DNA from: Bradysia coprophila
Taxonomy: Eukaryota > Arthropoda > Insecta > Diptera > Sciaridae
Direction: 5' to 3'
Length of the DNA: 64,000 nt
NCBI RefSeq assembly: GCF_014529535.1
Contig: NW_023503616.1
Span: 3,844,001 to 3,908,000, forward strand
Shown piece after piece: positions 1-14,866 of the stretch (position 1 is its first letter; every line of letters begins with the position of its first letter). Made by a program: the position numbers and the translations under genes. The notes under the pieces are model-generated. The model searched no databases. It was given only the letters and a program-made list of their open reading frames with translations, and had not been told where the DNA came from.

Positions 1-691
1 TTCCTTCTCAATAGAATAGAATGTTTTTTGAATATTTTTGCGCACAAATGTAGGCTAGAATTTTGCCAAGCGGTGAGCGCTCTTAAAATGGGACAGCATA
101 AATACGATGCTAAAATGCTCAGTTGCACCACCATTTCTCTGTAAAAAATAAAGGAATTATCAAAAAAATTGTTCGAGTTTGTTGATAATGTCGTTATTTT
201 TTGATCAGAAATTGGGGCAACATCGAGCAACACAAATGCAAAGTTTTTGGGATGTATAGATTTGCAACACAACAGTATAGTGATAATGAGAAATCTTTTA
301 CTTCATTATTTTTAATATTATTCTGATTCGCTTATCTCTTACTTTTGCTGCCGCTGACACATCTTAAGCCTTGGACACATTCATTAATCTGTCCCGTAAC
401 ACGACTCCTAGCATTAACATTGAATTAACAAACGTACAATTTTGAGGTTTTATCTTATCATGTCTGTATTGTATATTTTAACTCATACAACGTAAATATA
501 CATAGATCCAATGATGAGTACGAACATTTTCTATGTTAATGCTAGGAGTAGTGCTTTGCCTATTAGCCCAAAGATAAAAACACAAATGAACAAGTCTGCA
601 ATCCACTTTTTCTATTTTCTTTTTAGCATTACAAATTCCAGCGGCATTTATGGTTGTAAACATTCAGTACAGTACGTTCAATCCTTAGAAG
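1..691. other. Gene-free stretch downstream of the P450 gene
   Basis: AT-rich sequence with no open frame that looks coding. The short frames near 480-740 run over the 3' untranslated region of the P450 gene, which is read leftward from here. No repeat, RNA gene or recognisable signal was found. Confidence 0.5.
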
Positions 692-2639
692 TTAATTTCT
701 CAGTTTCAGTGCCACATGAATACCTCTTTCTGAAGTCATCGTAATTATGCTCTTCTTCAGCTGAACCGGAATTTGACTATTTTCGTTCGGTTCAAATTTA
801 AAATTAAGTAGCAGGTAGTAAATGACAGCTTTAGCCTCCATCAATGCAAATCGACTGCCCTGAAAATTAGTTAGAACAAATGACGTGCTTTCTTAGCCGA
901 AATGCAGTTCTACCTACAATGCAGTTTCGAGGTCCATATCCAAACGGCGCATATGTTCCAGACACAATTTTGTCTTTATTTTCGTCACTAAATCGGTCGG
1001 GATCAAATTTCTTCGGATTGTCCCAATACTTTTCATCATGGTGTAGACTAACAAATGGTATTGACAGCGCTGTCCCCCTTTCCACAGTAAAGCTGAAATT
1101 GCCATCGTCATAGCGGTAATCTTTTACACACACTCTGTCTGTGCCAGGTGCGGCAGGCCAATAGCGTAGAGTTTCCGAAATGAACATGTCCATGAATTTC
1201 ATTTTTTGAACAGCATCATAGCTCAACTTGTTACCACCCAGACTGTTGTGCGTATCCAGGACTTCTTGATAAAGCCGTTCCTGAATGTCGGGGTTGACGC
1301 TGCGAATTTCAAAAAAAAATCTTTTCATTTTACATACCTTCTAAGCAGAGCGAATCATACCAAAGTTCATAGGCTACAAAAGAGAGTAGCGTTGATGACG
1401 TATCAAATCCGGCGAGGAAGAACAAGAAGCATTGAGCCACTAATTCATCATCACTCCACACTCGTTTCACAACTTTGTTCCCAATGCTGGATTCTTCAAC
1501 CGTTGCGAAGCCATCGGAAGCTGTTTTCTCCTCAGCTGTGCTGGTTAAAGCCGTTCCGCTTTTGACGTTCATCAATATGTTGATCATGTCTGGTCGGAAT
1601 ATACCTTCCTTTTGTCTGGCTTCCATATTTGTCAAAACCATCGAACGGAAGAAATTCATAGTCTTCGAATCGAATAGTGTCACTTTAAGGAGACTTGCCA
1701 ACTTTGGCAAGAATAAAATTATCATCATCTTCATGCCCGTCTTAGGAGAAGACAACTCTAAGAACTTTTTGCCAGACAAATAGAATTCGTTATTCGGATC
1801 TTCAAAGGAATTGATTTTGTAGCCGAATGCCGCTGAGGAAATAACATCATTTGCATATTTGCTAAACAGTTCCTTCATTTCGAAATCAACTTTGCCGGTA
1901 GCTTTAGCTCTGTCCATCAGAGTGTGTGCCATTTGTTCGCCACACTCAGATACTAAGTCGAACATCTGTCTCATTTTACTTCCGGTGAAGGCTGGACTTA
2001 GGGTAGCTCTCATATCACGCCATTTGGCTCCTTTGAGTAGAAATAGGCTGTTGCCGAATAAAGTGTCCACCTGAAATTTCGTATGCATCGTATAACAGTC
2101 AGTTCATACAAGTCAGTGTTAAGACATTACACACCTTTTCATCAATCAGATTTCGATGATCCTCGAAATAGTCAAAGTCCTTAATGACCATTTGTTTGAT
2201 AATTTCGGGGTCACGCAAAACTAACATTGGTTTTCCAAATTGAAATGTTCCAACGATTCTGGTGAGGATGAAAAACAATATTTGAAAATTATAAGATTTC
2301 ACCTAATCCATTCGAAATATTACGTAGAGAAGTGTATGCTACCGTGCCAAGTTAAAGAACGTCTTTACTCTTTCGTTACTCCAATAGAGTCTTTTAACTT
2401 AGCGTGGCAGTGTAATAGAAAAATTACTTGTGACCAGGATTCACGGTGTACAGGTAGTTCATGAAATCAACCATCGATTTTTTATTGAAGAACATTTCGT
2501 TGAAGACGGAATATATCGGTTTGGGTTTCAAGAAACTTATGCCTCGCTTCTCAAAGTAGTCATTCTTTTTGGTATACCATTTGTAGACGGCATATACAAT
2601 AAAAGAAATGGCACACCACAACAACAAGTCGAATATCAT
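692..2639 (-). CDS. Cytochrome P450, CYP9-like, 5 exons, complete
   Basis: Microsomal haem-thiolate monooxygenase; CYP9 enzymes usually oxidise plant compounds, insecticides and other xenobiotics at the ER membrane with NADPH-P450 reductase. Exons (minus strand): 2639-2428, 2258-2135, 2070-1361, 1299-918, 859-692, all GT-AG, joining to 531 residues, a normal length for the family. Seen: an N-terminal membrane anchor in residues 1-20, the helix I motif AGFDTSS near 332, ExxR as ETLR at 391-394, the PDRF motif, and the haem loop FGYGPRNCIG with the axial Cys at 475; the last intron splits this loop just before Gly 477. An in-frame upstream Met exists, but the Met at 2639 places the hydrophobic anchor at the extreme N-terminus. 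No disabling change was seen, so the gene looks functional. The subfamily cannot be fixed by eye. Confidence 0.93.
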
Positions 2640-5134
2640 GCTGGATATTTTATCTGTAAATATTATGGAAAGATTTTTTTTTATTGCAAACATTCCGACA
2701 GACGAACATTATATGAATACACATTTCGTTGGAATACACCGAGCACAACAAAAATTACATCATTACTTAAAACAATTAAAACCAAAACAGATCAGCCAAA
2801 TTTATCTTCACCGCAGTCAGTTATCATTATTGTGAACTTTAAAAAACCTACTCGCACAATGAGCACAGTATTATCAATGGTTTAGTTCGCTTCAAATTCT
2901 ATTAAACAAAAATAGTTGCGTGTTGCGTCATTGTATACCGATTTATGATATTGATATTGATTCATCAACGAAACAGTAATAAAAATATGACTTTCTTTAA
3001 TCTCAATGATTTTGTTAAACGTGGTGAGTTAGATTACTTCGAAATTTATAATTCCAGCAGGAACATACCTATGCACAAACTTAAGGTAGACAAATTTTAG
3101 CTTCGGTCTGCACGAAACAATCACTCAAACAGTATTAACCGCAACCAAGTCCAAAACAAAAACTTATCAATGAAAATCGAATCTCTCACGCATACAGGTA
3201 AACAAATCAAGCTCACATTCAACTTTTTTATATATAAAGATAAAAAAGATTTATTGGAATAGTACGGACAATGGTGCTAACAAACTTTGTGTGTATTCAT
3301 CTCAAGGTATTTTAATGTACCATGTAATTGTGAGCTTAATGATGATGAGAATGCTGAGTCATAGATTGCTTACACGCGTAACTTGCAAAAATCATTTAGT
3401 AGTTCACTTTGAACCTATTTGAACTTTATAAGCTTTATGAGTTAGAAAGGTGATGAAATGGTTATTTAAAATTGTTGGTTCATTTATAGCTCGAACACTT
3501 TGTTTCTTATACAGGTAGATTAGGTATATGCTTCTGCATGTTGTCTGATGAAAATTAACCAAAAGTTGGTCAATGCATTTGGTTCGTAAGTTCGTCCGAT
3601 GTTATTGGCAACAGTGACAAAAGCGTATTGAGGCTACAGGTTAGATTTCTCTTATGGTAAAATGAACGTGACTGAAGTAATAGATTTTAATTTAGAAATT
3701 AGAAATGGTTAAGGTGAGACTCATAATAGCATATTTTATAGAAAAACAAACAAGATGTCCATGGTGTTTCCTTTCTTTATTTTATACAGCTGCGATCAGT
3801 ATTGATCCCTTGGCTGCAAATGTTTAATTGGTTTTTAGATAATGCCTCAAATTCGCGGTGAAAATGAAGATCTTAAAAGTTCGAAAGCTTAGACTCAAGT
3901 GTCAAGAGACAATAGATATTCGTGACCATGAGTATACGTTTTTCGAACGTTTCAGACTTTAATTTTCACCAGAGTAAAAAAACATTTTCATGCGAATGAA
4001 CCAAAATAGATAGGACTTTCGATATTTTTAACGTTGCGAATTGGCAATGTATTATTGGAATATCTACGAGTAAGTGTTATATAGAAAGCGAATGAAGGAA
4101 AAATATAATTTTTTGGATTTTCGTCACTTTTCATGAAAGGTTGTATACGGTGTCTGTCTTGATCTTAGGCACTTTCGCTTGTAGTACTCACTGTGTTCGG
4201 GTAACAACTCGCGAAATTACCTAAAATCAATCGGCCAAAACAGGTACGTCAATAAATATTGTATATTTTACCTACCAACTACAGTCAGAAGTTTAAATTG
4301 GACTTAAGTTCTTTATTACTCTCGACTTGATAAGAACTAATTTCGGTTTTATTGAGTTTTGTTACTCATTTTAACTCGATGCATGTCGAATAATTTCCTG
4401 GTTTTAAGTAGTGGCAGAATAAGGAAGAAGGTCAACTATCATAACTAAGGCTAAGAGTAATTGTAATTTTGACTATGTCTTAGGTACTTGCGTGACAAAT
4501 TGAATGGAAGATAGATGGGTAAAATCACAAATAATCCACGCGTTTAGAGCGACGTCAATTTGTGCGAAATCATACTTAACCTGTTACAGACGACTGTCAT
4601 CTGTTATCGACAACGACAGCAAGAATAAACGACGAGCTCTGAATGATGAGGTCTTATATAGCAAAAAGCATGTTCAAAACAAATGAAGTAAAAGATTTCT
4701 GAAATCATCTCTGTAAATCTTCGATCAAATGAAGTAATAGTTTGTATAGTAAAACCACGACAGAGAAAAAGTAAACCTGGCAGGAGCGGTTCATTATTGA
4801 AACGTCAAATGAGGGACCGAAATGAGGTTTCCGGACAGCAAAAGTCTTCTAACTAAAGCACAAAGTTTTGTTCATCTACAGGAGTTTCATGGCTAGGCTA
4901 GTAATGTGAATGTTACTATTTGCCATACGCCAGATAATGTAAGATGAGTACAGTTTAGACGATGTATAATGTACGATAAGGTGAAATCTCACCTTAAGTT
5001 TGATATCGAAATGGTATGTTGTGTTACAAGTGTAATTGTAATATTGACTCTTTCAAGTTTACAAATTGGGCCGCAAGGGGCAAATATTCATAGAAAATCT
5101 TTTGTCAGCCAAAAGAAAATCCACAATTTTACAA
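2640..5134. other. Intergenic stretch with dispersed-repeat copies
   Basis: No gene seen. It holds copies of a dispersed repeat with the core TGTTATCGACAACG (about 3596-3690 and 4595-4735), a partial copy near 4761-4812 of a MITE that is complete at 48563-48748, and, near 4165-4245, a stretch resembling the centre of the large palindrome at 41.4-43.4 kb (an AAACAGGTAC end and TTAGGCACTTTCGCTTG). The P450 promoter should lie just right of 2640, but no clear TATA or initiator was identified. Confidence 0.5.
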
Positions 5135-5142
5135 AAGAAAGC

Positions 5143-5344
5143 CAATGAAAGTAGATAAGTAGGTATGGCCAGTCCATACAAGTCGGAGCACATACGGATT
5201 TGCATGGCGCCACCTCAAACGAACTCTCTAGTTGAAATTTGCACTAGAAATGAGTTCGTTTGAGGTGGCGCCATGCAAATCCGTATGTGCTCCGGCTAGA
5301 ACAAATTTGAACGTTTGGCCATACCTATCTATATACTTTCATTG
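5143..5344. mobile_element. 202-base foldback MITE with 8-bp TSD
   Basis: The ends are inverted copies beginning CAATGAAAGTA and finishing in its complement. Inner arms of about 42 bases (5184-5225 and 5252-5294) are nearly perfect reverse complements. The element is flanked by the direct repeat AAGAAAGC at 5135-5142 and 5345-5352, an 8-bp target-site duplication. Known: 8-bp duplications are typical of hAT-superfamily transposons. Inferred: a non-autonomous hAT-like MITE. It has no coding capacity. Confidence 0.85.
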
Positions 5345-5575
5345 AAGAAAGCTTCATAGGATTATCTTTTTGAATATCCTTGTTCAACGAACGTTTCAAA
5401 TATCTGCCACTCGTTTGCTGGAAAAAAGATATTTACCATTGCTTAGGACTAATTGTAGTCATGACGTTAATCTATGGTTAATTTCAACTGGCACCCATGT
5501 TATATGACACAGCACCAGCTTGTAAGAAATAGACGAGCAAGACCGAGTTACAACAACAATTTTCTATTTAAAGTT

Positions 5576-6149
5576 TTACTTCTCAACGCCCTTGATATTC
5601 ATAACTTTCTTCAGCAATTCTTTTTGTTGACCCATTGTGATATTCTTCATTTTTTGATCTAGGAATTGCTTCTGAAAATTGACTATGAACTTATTGCAAT
5701 GCATTATGGTTGCTCCATTGTAAAGTGTCCGAAATTTAACCAGGTGATCGCCAACCTACGTAGAAATGAATTCCATTTTCATGGATCAAATGAGAGCTTA
5801 TATTTTTAGTCGTTTTACCACAGCTATCAGCGGAAGTATGCTCGTCACAAATCTGTGCGGTCGATGTTTTATCCGAATTATAGCGATACGTGTCTGTTCA
5901 TTGCAATATTTACACTTCAGCCCAGAACGAATAGCTGCAACTCCAACATCACCATAATACTTTTGAACATTTTTGATTATGCATTGGGCAATGGACAGAT
6001 CGGTGAATGCTAGCCCACCCTTCTTGTTATCATCTTCTGGAACTATTTGTACGACCACATATCTGGTTTTTTGAAATGAAATAAATATTAGTTCAGCATC
6101 CACATTGTGTAAGTCATGTTATAATTCACCTGAACTTTACTCGTACCAT
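5576..6149 (-). CDS. Pop5: RNase P/MRP protein subunit POP5, 3 exons, complete
   Basis: Protein subunit shared by RNase P (tRNA 5' processing) and RNase MRP (pre-rRNA processing), acting in the nucleus and nucleolus. Exons (minus): 6149-6130 (20 nt), 6062-5819, 5755-5576, joining in frame to 147 residues, close to fly and human POP5. Seen: the N-terminal MVRVKFRYVVVQI strand typical of the family, the block YYGDVGVAAIRSGLKCKYCN, and the C-terminal block KFRTLYNGATIMHCNKFI. The first exon carries only six full codons plus two bases, so its identity rests on the family-typical start and exact phase. The gene is transcribed away from RpL8, with about 1.45 kb between the two starts. Confidence 0.93.
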
Positions 6150-7604
6150 TTTTGTTTAGATTTTTGGTTGAATCTAGTTTTGTTTTGGTATTTACAAATT
6201 TCCTTCTTTTGAATTTCGAATCTTGAAATAATTCGAAATCAACAAGAAGTGTTGACATAAATATTGCGCTAAACTGGTTAAACCTGTATTGCAGCGCGCT
6301 GAAACGCAAGACTGTAAACTTTACCAAAGTTTACAGCCTTGTTATAATGGTCCAGAGGAAGTCTAATGTCTTGTAATAATCAGTTTATGTACATGATTCT
6401 GGGGAGTGACAACAAATTAGATTTTATTTTAAGCCATTTATTCGACAACTCTACTTAACTTCAAATACTAGTTCTGCCAGTCAGATACATTTGCGAAATA
6501 TTTCATCGCCCAAAACCACTTACAGTGGAGGTGTGACGCAAGTCCTTTAATCCACTTAAAAAAGAACTGATGTCGGTGGAGGTGACGTTTACAGCTTCGA
6601 CTCGCAAAAAAAAAGCAATTGTATCGAAAAAATTCTAAAAAAAAATTACCAAAAAAATTTTGCGTCACAAGTGGGGAATGATTCGGTTTTTCCTTTGTTT
6701 CAGGACGTGTTTTTCCCTATTTTAACAATTTTTTTAACGGTACTTTCCCTAACATTGTTTATGTGTTGATGCAAAGATTAACCCAAACTCGCTCTCCGAG
6801 CTGATGCATAATGTTAGACATACCAAACAAAGACACATAAAAATTATTATGCAAAAATGCACGAATCTCACTTCATTTCATTATTGTGGCGTTAACGATT
6901 AGTGAAGTGCCGATGGGACAAGTGGGTTGGCCTGTAGATGCGCCACATTTTTTTCATAGTACTTAATTCTCTGCGGCTTATTTTCATGTGAACCACCTTC
7001 AATGTCACCATATGAAGTTGGTTCACATGAAAATAAGCGCAGTGACAGCAGTAATTTTATGACAGAATGTACTAAAATATGGGAAAACTGTATTACATTT
7101 CTTCTTAGTTTCTAAACATCCTTCTATTAAGCTTAACCAAATTTTTTGAAATGAATTGAGAGTCATCTTTCACACAACAATGAGTCAATGACTGATACTA
7201 AATTTCAAAAATTCGAACATCGAATATGTTTTCGAATCAACAACACTGAAACTACTTTTATATCAACTCTGTATCTGTCATTTGACAATTCTCTCTTTTT
7301 ATTTTGAGTTGCCATCGGTGTGTACCATTCTGAATTTATTTCCTATTAAAATCGAAAAAATTCCACATTAAATTCGACCATCGGCTGTTAAATTTTGTAC
7401 AATTTTATTAGTAGCAACACGCTGCATAGTTTTACGTAAAGATTTTCTTTGCAAATTGTAAATTTATGTGGAATTTTTCGATTGAAAGTTTCTTTGCTGA
7501 ATGAAGCGAAATGTTTTCGTTATTGATGTTGACAACACCACTACTTCCCTCTTAACACCATGCTCTTTTTCATTCATTGCAGTAATTTGAAATACTAACC
7601 AACA
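6150..7604. other. Divergent spacer between Pop5 and RpL8
   Basis: No coding gene. A short foldback at 6971-7042 has arms of about 24 bases (core TTATTTTCATGTGAACCA). The right end holds the RpL8 promoter and 5' untranslated exon. Short minus-strand frames at 6088-6327 and 6468-6668 do not resemble a protein. Confidence 0.5.
7281..7317 (+). promoter_or_regulatory. Probable RpL8 TSS with 5'TOP tract
   Basis: A pyrimidine run TCTCTCTTTTT is followed by a short leader and a plausible donor (GTGTGT at 7318). A matching acceptor lies at 7581-7582, 22 bases before the start codon. Ribosomal protein mRNAs normally begin in such a 5'TOP tract, which links their translation to TOR signalling. The exact start base and the leader intron are inferred. 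Confidence 0.45.
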
Positions 7605-8446
7605 ATGGGTAGAGTTATTCGTGCTCAACGTAAAGGTGCTGGGTCCGTATTCGTTGCCCACACAAAAAAGCGAAAGGGAGCCGCTAAATTGCGTCCATTG
7701 GATTATGCCGAACGACATGGATACATCAAAGGTGTAGTTAAGGTTAGCATTGAACTTCATTTCGATCGGGTGTGATGCAAAACGCTTAAATTTCACTTTC
7801 AAATTAGGAAATCGTGCACGATCCAGGTCGTGGAGCTCCATTGGCTTGCGTTCACTTCCGTGACCCATACAGATACAAGATCCGCAAGGAAATGTTTATT
7901 GCCCCCGAGGGTATGTACACCGGTCAATTCGTTTACTGCGGACGTAAAGCCAACTTACAAATCGGCAACGTTATGCCATTGTCAACAATGCCTGAGGGAA
8001 CGATTGTTTGCAATTTGGAAGAAAAGACAGGTGATCGCGGTCGATTGGCCCGTACATCTGGAAACTATGCAACAGTCATCGCTCACAATCCAGAAACAAG
8101 AAAGACCAGAGTTAAATTGCCATCTGGTGCAAAGAAAGTCGTTCCATCGGCCAACCGTGCCATGGTTGGTATTGTTGCTGGCGGCGGTCGTGTGGACAAA
8201 CCAATTTTGAAAGCTGGCCGTGCTTACCATAAGTACAAGGTGAAACGTAACTGCTGGCCAAAGGTACGAGGTGTTGCCATGAACCCTGTTGAGCATCCTC
8301 ACGGTGGTGGTAACCATCAACACATTGGTAAAGCTTCGACCGTTAAACGAGGCACATCTGCCGGTCGTAAAGTTGGTCTCATTGCCGCCCGAAGAACTGG
8401 ACGAATTCGTGGTGGAAAGGTCGAAACAAAGAAGGAAGCCAAGTAA
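7605..8446 (+). CDS. RpL8: 60S ribosomal protein L8 (uL2), 2 coding exons, complete
   Basis: Large-subunit ribosomal protein uL2, close to the peptidyl-transferase centre. Coding exons are 7605-7742 and 7808-8446, joined in phase 0 to 258 residues, the usual length. Seen: the N-terminus [16 protein letters not shown], basic composition throughout, and the conserved [18 protein letters not shown] segment containing the histidine known to be functionally important in uL2. The start context is CCAACAATGG. A polyadenylation signal lies 71 bases after the stop. A further intron probably lies in the 5' leader. No anomalies. Confidence 0.98.
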
Positions 8447-8516
8447 ATTTATTGAAACGACTACGGTGGAATATGTGACTATTTTAGTGTTATTTTGTGG
8501 ATCAACGTTTTACTAA

Positions 8517-8522
8517 AATAAA
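8517..8522 (+). terminator. RpL8 polyadenylation signal AATAAA
   Basis: A canonical AATAAA hexamer lies 71 bases downstream of the RpL8 stop codon, the expected distance for the short 3' UTR of a ribosomal protein gene. Confidence 0.75.
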
Positions 8523-10024
8523 CACGCTAAAGTTAGTCAAATGATCCGAGTCTCTTTTTCATCGATAAGTTGCCCTGACTTGTAATGAGGCTTCCGCTTC
8601 AGGATGACAAGATTTTCATTTCGTTGGATTATGATAAGTATTTGAAGGTGCATGATAAGTATGGGGTAAGTTGTAAGATTCTACACTTCTCTTCTACATC
8701 TTCGGAAGACTGTACAGGTTGGATTATTCGACCATTTTCGATCACTTGTTGTAAAACCAAAATTATGGCTCGGAACAGGTCTGGTCAAACCTGGCTGGAT
8801 TTACCTGAAACCCGACTACACTAATTGATGGATTTCTATTCAAAAATTCGTAAAAACCTTTTCAATCTTGAAAATTCCTTTAAATTTAAGGTCAATCTGA
8901 GTTTGGAGAAATTCAGGTGCCGGTCGGGTCAGGTTGCTCCAAAGCAAAATCCTAAAACAGACCTGAAATTTCAGATCACACAATCTTTTGACCACGCGGT
9001 CGACCTTTTCCGAGCTTTAAACCGAATTATAGGCTGATTTTAGGAACACTTCGTTAAAAGACGTTGACTCAGCAACATATAATATGAAAGTATTGGGTTT
9101 CATTAAATCATCAGTTTTGTTAGAAGAGTTCTAGGCGCATTTGTTAATGAATCAATATGATCAATATCAATTTCTTTGAAGTATTCGAAACTTAACTCTG
9201 CGTGGGACGGAGCTGTACTTTTGAAAGGAAATAAATCGACTGTTTTCAATCCCAGATAATCCTGGAGAAGGAGTGCTGGTTAATATTCATTTAACAAAAC
9301 TAGATTAGACCACATTAGATATATGGAGCATCGTTTCTACACCCTAGTTTACAAATCACTAATACTAATCACTCTGATCCAAGTATTTTTAGCAAATTAA
9401 TGGAAAATTTCCTATCTCATTAGTTGTATTTCTATCGTTGGGGGAGCTATACGTCACATACCCGTTTGTAATTTGATAACTCCTAATATCAAAAAAAAAT
9501 CTTGGGTTAGGACAATGGCGGAACTACCGACATTACAATCAGTCTCAGAGAGTCTAGAGTACTTTCTGACAGGATTACCCCAAAATTTGTATTTATAAGA
9601 CGTCTGGCTAACGTTGTCTTATACTGCAAAATTCATGTAGAAACCAAATGAAGGGAAAGACTTCACTCCACTCTGTTGAAAATACTCATAAGAAGTAATA
9701 GAACAAAACGGTAAGTGTCCTATAATAGCGAGGGCAAGGGTCTGTGACTGACGAAACATATTACAAATTATGACATACGTCGTAACAGCTACTTACAGAT
9801 TTTTTTCAGGAATAATGGCTTACAGCATACAGTTGAAAGGCAATTTTCGACTTTTAAACAGAATTGTAATAAAAAAATTTAATTTGACTTTACAGACAAC
9901 AAAATCCGTAACAAATAAAAAATAGGACACGAATTATCAACGAATAACAATAAATTTGAAATATAAAATGAAATTTGTTCCATGAATTTTGTGTATACTA
10001 AACTAGTAGTAATCGTAGTTCGTG
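8523..10024. other. Intergenic, RpL8 to SLC35B3 3' end
   Basis: Two genes point at each other across this stretch. Two open frames at 8585-8824 and 8825-9037 look like no known protein and have low-complexity composition, so they are not called. The right edge carries the 3' UTR of SLC35B3. No RNA gene or clear repeat was seen. Confidence 0.45.
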
Positions 10025-11450
10025 TTAGACATCTAGCAACGATTTCGCACTATCAGCTCGACGACGCTTCTGTTTTAGACAAAATATTCCCATCACAAAC
10101 TTAATGCAATCCGAGAAGGTCATCTTATTCCGTTTACTGTACACATTAAGATATATTCCAATGACTACAATCAATCCCGACCACAAATACCTGGAAATTA
10201 AAAATAAATAAAATAAATTCAGGAGTTAATAGTATATACGCAGGCTCTTACTGAATGCTAAACGGCTTCGTAAAAAGCAAGAATGATATGGCAATTGTAA
10301 CGGCTTTCCTTGCGGTGGTTACAGCAGCTGATGAAGAGAAACACATTTTTTCCCGACATTTCAAGTATCAAATGAATCTAACATACCCGCTGTTGGTGCC
10401 CCACAAGTTTTCACTAGAGTCAGTACAAACTGAATTCCTAAGTAACCCGACAAGCTAAACAGGAAAGCGTAACCATACGTTTGGATGGGATACTGTGAAA
10501 TAGAAACAATTCAATTTACATTGTACATTCACCAAATTCTGCTTTATATGCATGCCTACCGTAGCACAGAAACGCAGCCCAGTCACGAAACGGCCACTTA
10601 GTACCAATATAACGAGAAGATATATAAATCCGATTCCATACGAATAAAGCACAACCTCATTGGTGGTTGCTTTATGTTCCCTGGAAATAAATTGGTCAAA
10701 CCAATGACTTTTGGGCAGTAATTGGTGTTTGGTGCGTATACTCACCGCATAGCCTTTTCTTGAACGTTCCCAATCACAGCATCAAACAGCAATGCAGTCG
10801 AAATCATAATTACTCCCGTAGCGTTAAAATTTGGCGACAGTTCAGAGTCGACTGAATAATGAGAAAATTGTATTAGAATTCTGACCTTCTATAGGCCAAA
10901 CGGTGTAGTCTATCGGACACTTACCTAACGTAAATAAAGTCAAACCAACACACATACAAATTGCGGCCAGAAAGTCCAAAGCTCCATGCTTTTTCTTCTG
11001 GATTAAAATGCTTCCGATTAAAACCGGAACTAGTTTGCAACACTTAAATATAACTTGGGTGGGATAGTTTAAATAGCCCAAACTGGAATTCGATAGTCCC
11101 ATTGTGCCCAGAGTCAAAAACGCTAACAGAGCATAAGTCTTCATTGGAATCAGTCGTTGTATATTAGCCGCTTCGAGTTTGCGTTCAAAATAACCAAATA
11201 GGGTGTAATACGCAAATTGAATGAGCGTTAGGAACCATCCGAACGATTTAAATTCCTCCAACGAAAAGATTAGCTCTTGTAGATATCCATAGATAATGTA
11301 GAGCACAAAGACTCCAGCACAGCACAACAGAAACTGGGTGGTACCATTATAATGGGTTAAGTCAAAACATAAAATTTTTATTTCACTTGACTTCTGATCG
11401 GGCTTAGTCTTATTGCTGTATACAGGCAGCACACTCTTGCTGGTACTCAT
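10025..11450 (-). CDS. Papst2: Adenosine 3'-phospho 5'-phosphosulfate transporter 2 (SLC35B3), 6 exons, complete
   Basis: Multipass Golgi antiporter that brings PAPS, the sulfate donor, into the lumen for sulfation of glycosaminoglycans and proteins. Exons (minus): 11450-10925, 10851-10746, 10680-10560, 10492-10387, 10327-10252, 10190-10025; every phase matches, giving 366 residues. Seen: nucleotide-sugar-transporter-type hydrophobic helices throughout; the strongly conserved blocks GYLQELIF, GTMGLSNSSLGYLNYPTQVI and FKCCKLVPVLIGSILIQ in exon 1; DAVIGNVQEKAM in exon 2; and YGYAFLFSLSGYLGIQFV in exon 4. These blocks are typical of SLC35B3 rather than SLC35B2. The C-terminal tail is lysine/arginine-rich and would be cytosolic. 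The gene shares a 531-base divergent promoter region with Mcm7. Confidence 0.94.
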
Positions 11451-11981
11451 TTTCTGTTCGATAAATCTATATCCAGAGATTTATTTTTGTTTACATGTCG
11501 ACGGATTATAATACTGATGACAGCACGATATAGGCGATTATCTGTCATTATAATGCCACGAGGGAGGGTACATTTTGTGTGTCTTATCGCACAAATTATA
11601 TGTCATCCATTTATTACTCGTTCTGTTGTCTTTTGACACGAAATTCATTAATGTTTCTTTAAACGTTACTTTGCTAGCCATTCTGGACTTGCACACGTTT
11701 GGTTCTATACTGTTTTTGTAATTCGACCATTCGAACATCAAATGAACGATTTTAAATAGGGCGCCAAAACAGACCATTATTCGAAAAATCTAATCGATCG
11801 ATCTGCCATCTCTGAAGATGACAGAAAAGAAACGTCATTGTTTTGGCGGGTAAAATACTGGTAAGACACAACAAAGCCTTCATCAGTCTTCGTATTCGAA
11901 GAATTTCCAGAAATTTGCAGATAAAAAAAATCATTTTAAGAAAAGTGAAGTGTGAATTTGTCTGAATATTGACGAACTAAA
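11451..11981. promoter_or_regulatory. Bidirectional promoter region, SLC35B3 and Mcm7, with two E2F-like sites
   Basis: The two start codons are only 531 bases apart on opposite strands, so both promoters lie here. GCGCCAAA at 11761-11768 and TTTTGGCGGG at 11841-11850 both fit the E2F consensus (TTTSSCGC and its complement). MCM genes are known E2F targets at G1/S. ATCGATCGAT near 11793 recalls the DRE-type element of fly replication genes but is not an exact match. Short frames on the minus strand here look non-coding. Confidence 0.6.
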
Positions 11982-14654
<2,673 letters not shown>

Positions 14655-14860
14655 TATAGTTCGTACCTAAATAGTGTTCTTGAGTGTTTTTTTTTATTTA
14701 ACTGTGTAAGCATAAAACTAAATTGTATCGAAGGATTGAAAGACTTTGAGATCAACTTACAATTTTTGACCTTAAATTTTAGAAACATTTTGTCTCCCGA
14801 ATCGGGTCTATTAAGTTTAGTTTTACGATGTTTGTTGTCATGCCGATTTAATTTCTTTTC

Positions 14861-14866
14861 AATAAA
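14861..14866 (+). terminator. Mcm7 polyadenylation signal AATAAA
   Basis: AATAAA lies 207 bases after the Mcm7 stop, in a stretch that is duplicated at 16.5 kb. Confidence 0.55.

Noticed and set aside
8585..9037. Two adjacent frames downstream of RpL8
   Set aside because: No similarity to known proteins, no splice logic, and internal near-repeats such as GGTCTGGTCAAACC typical of non-coding sequence.
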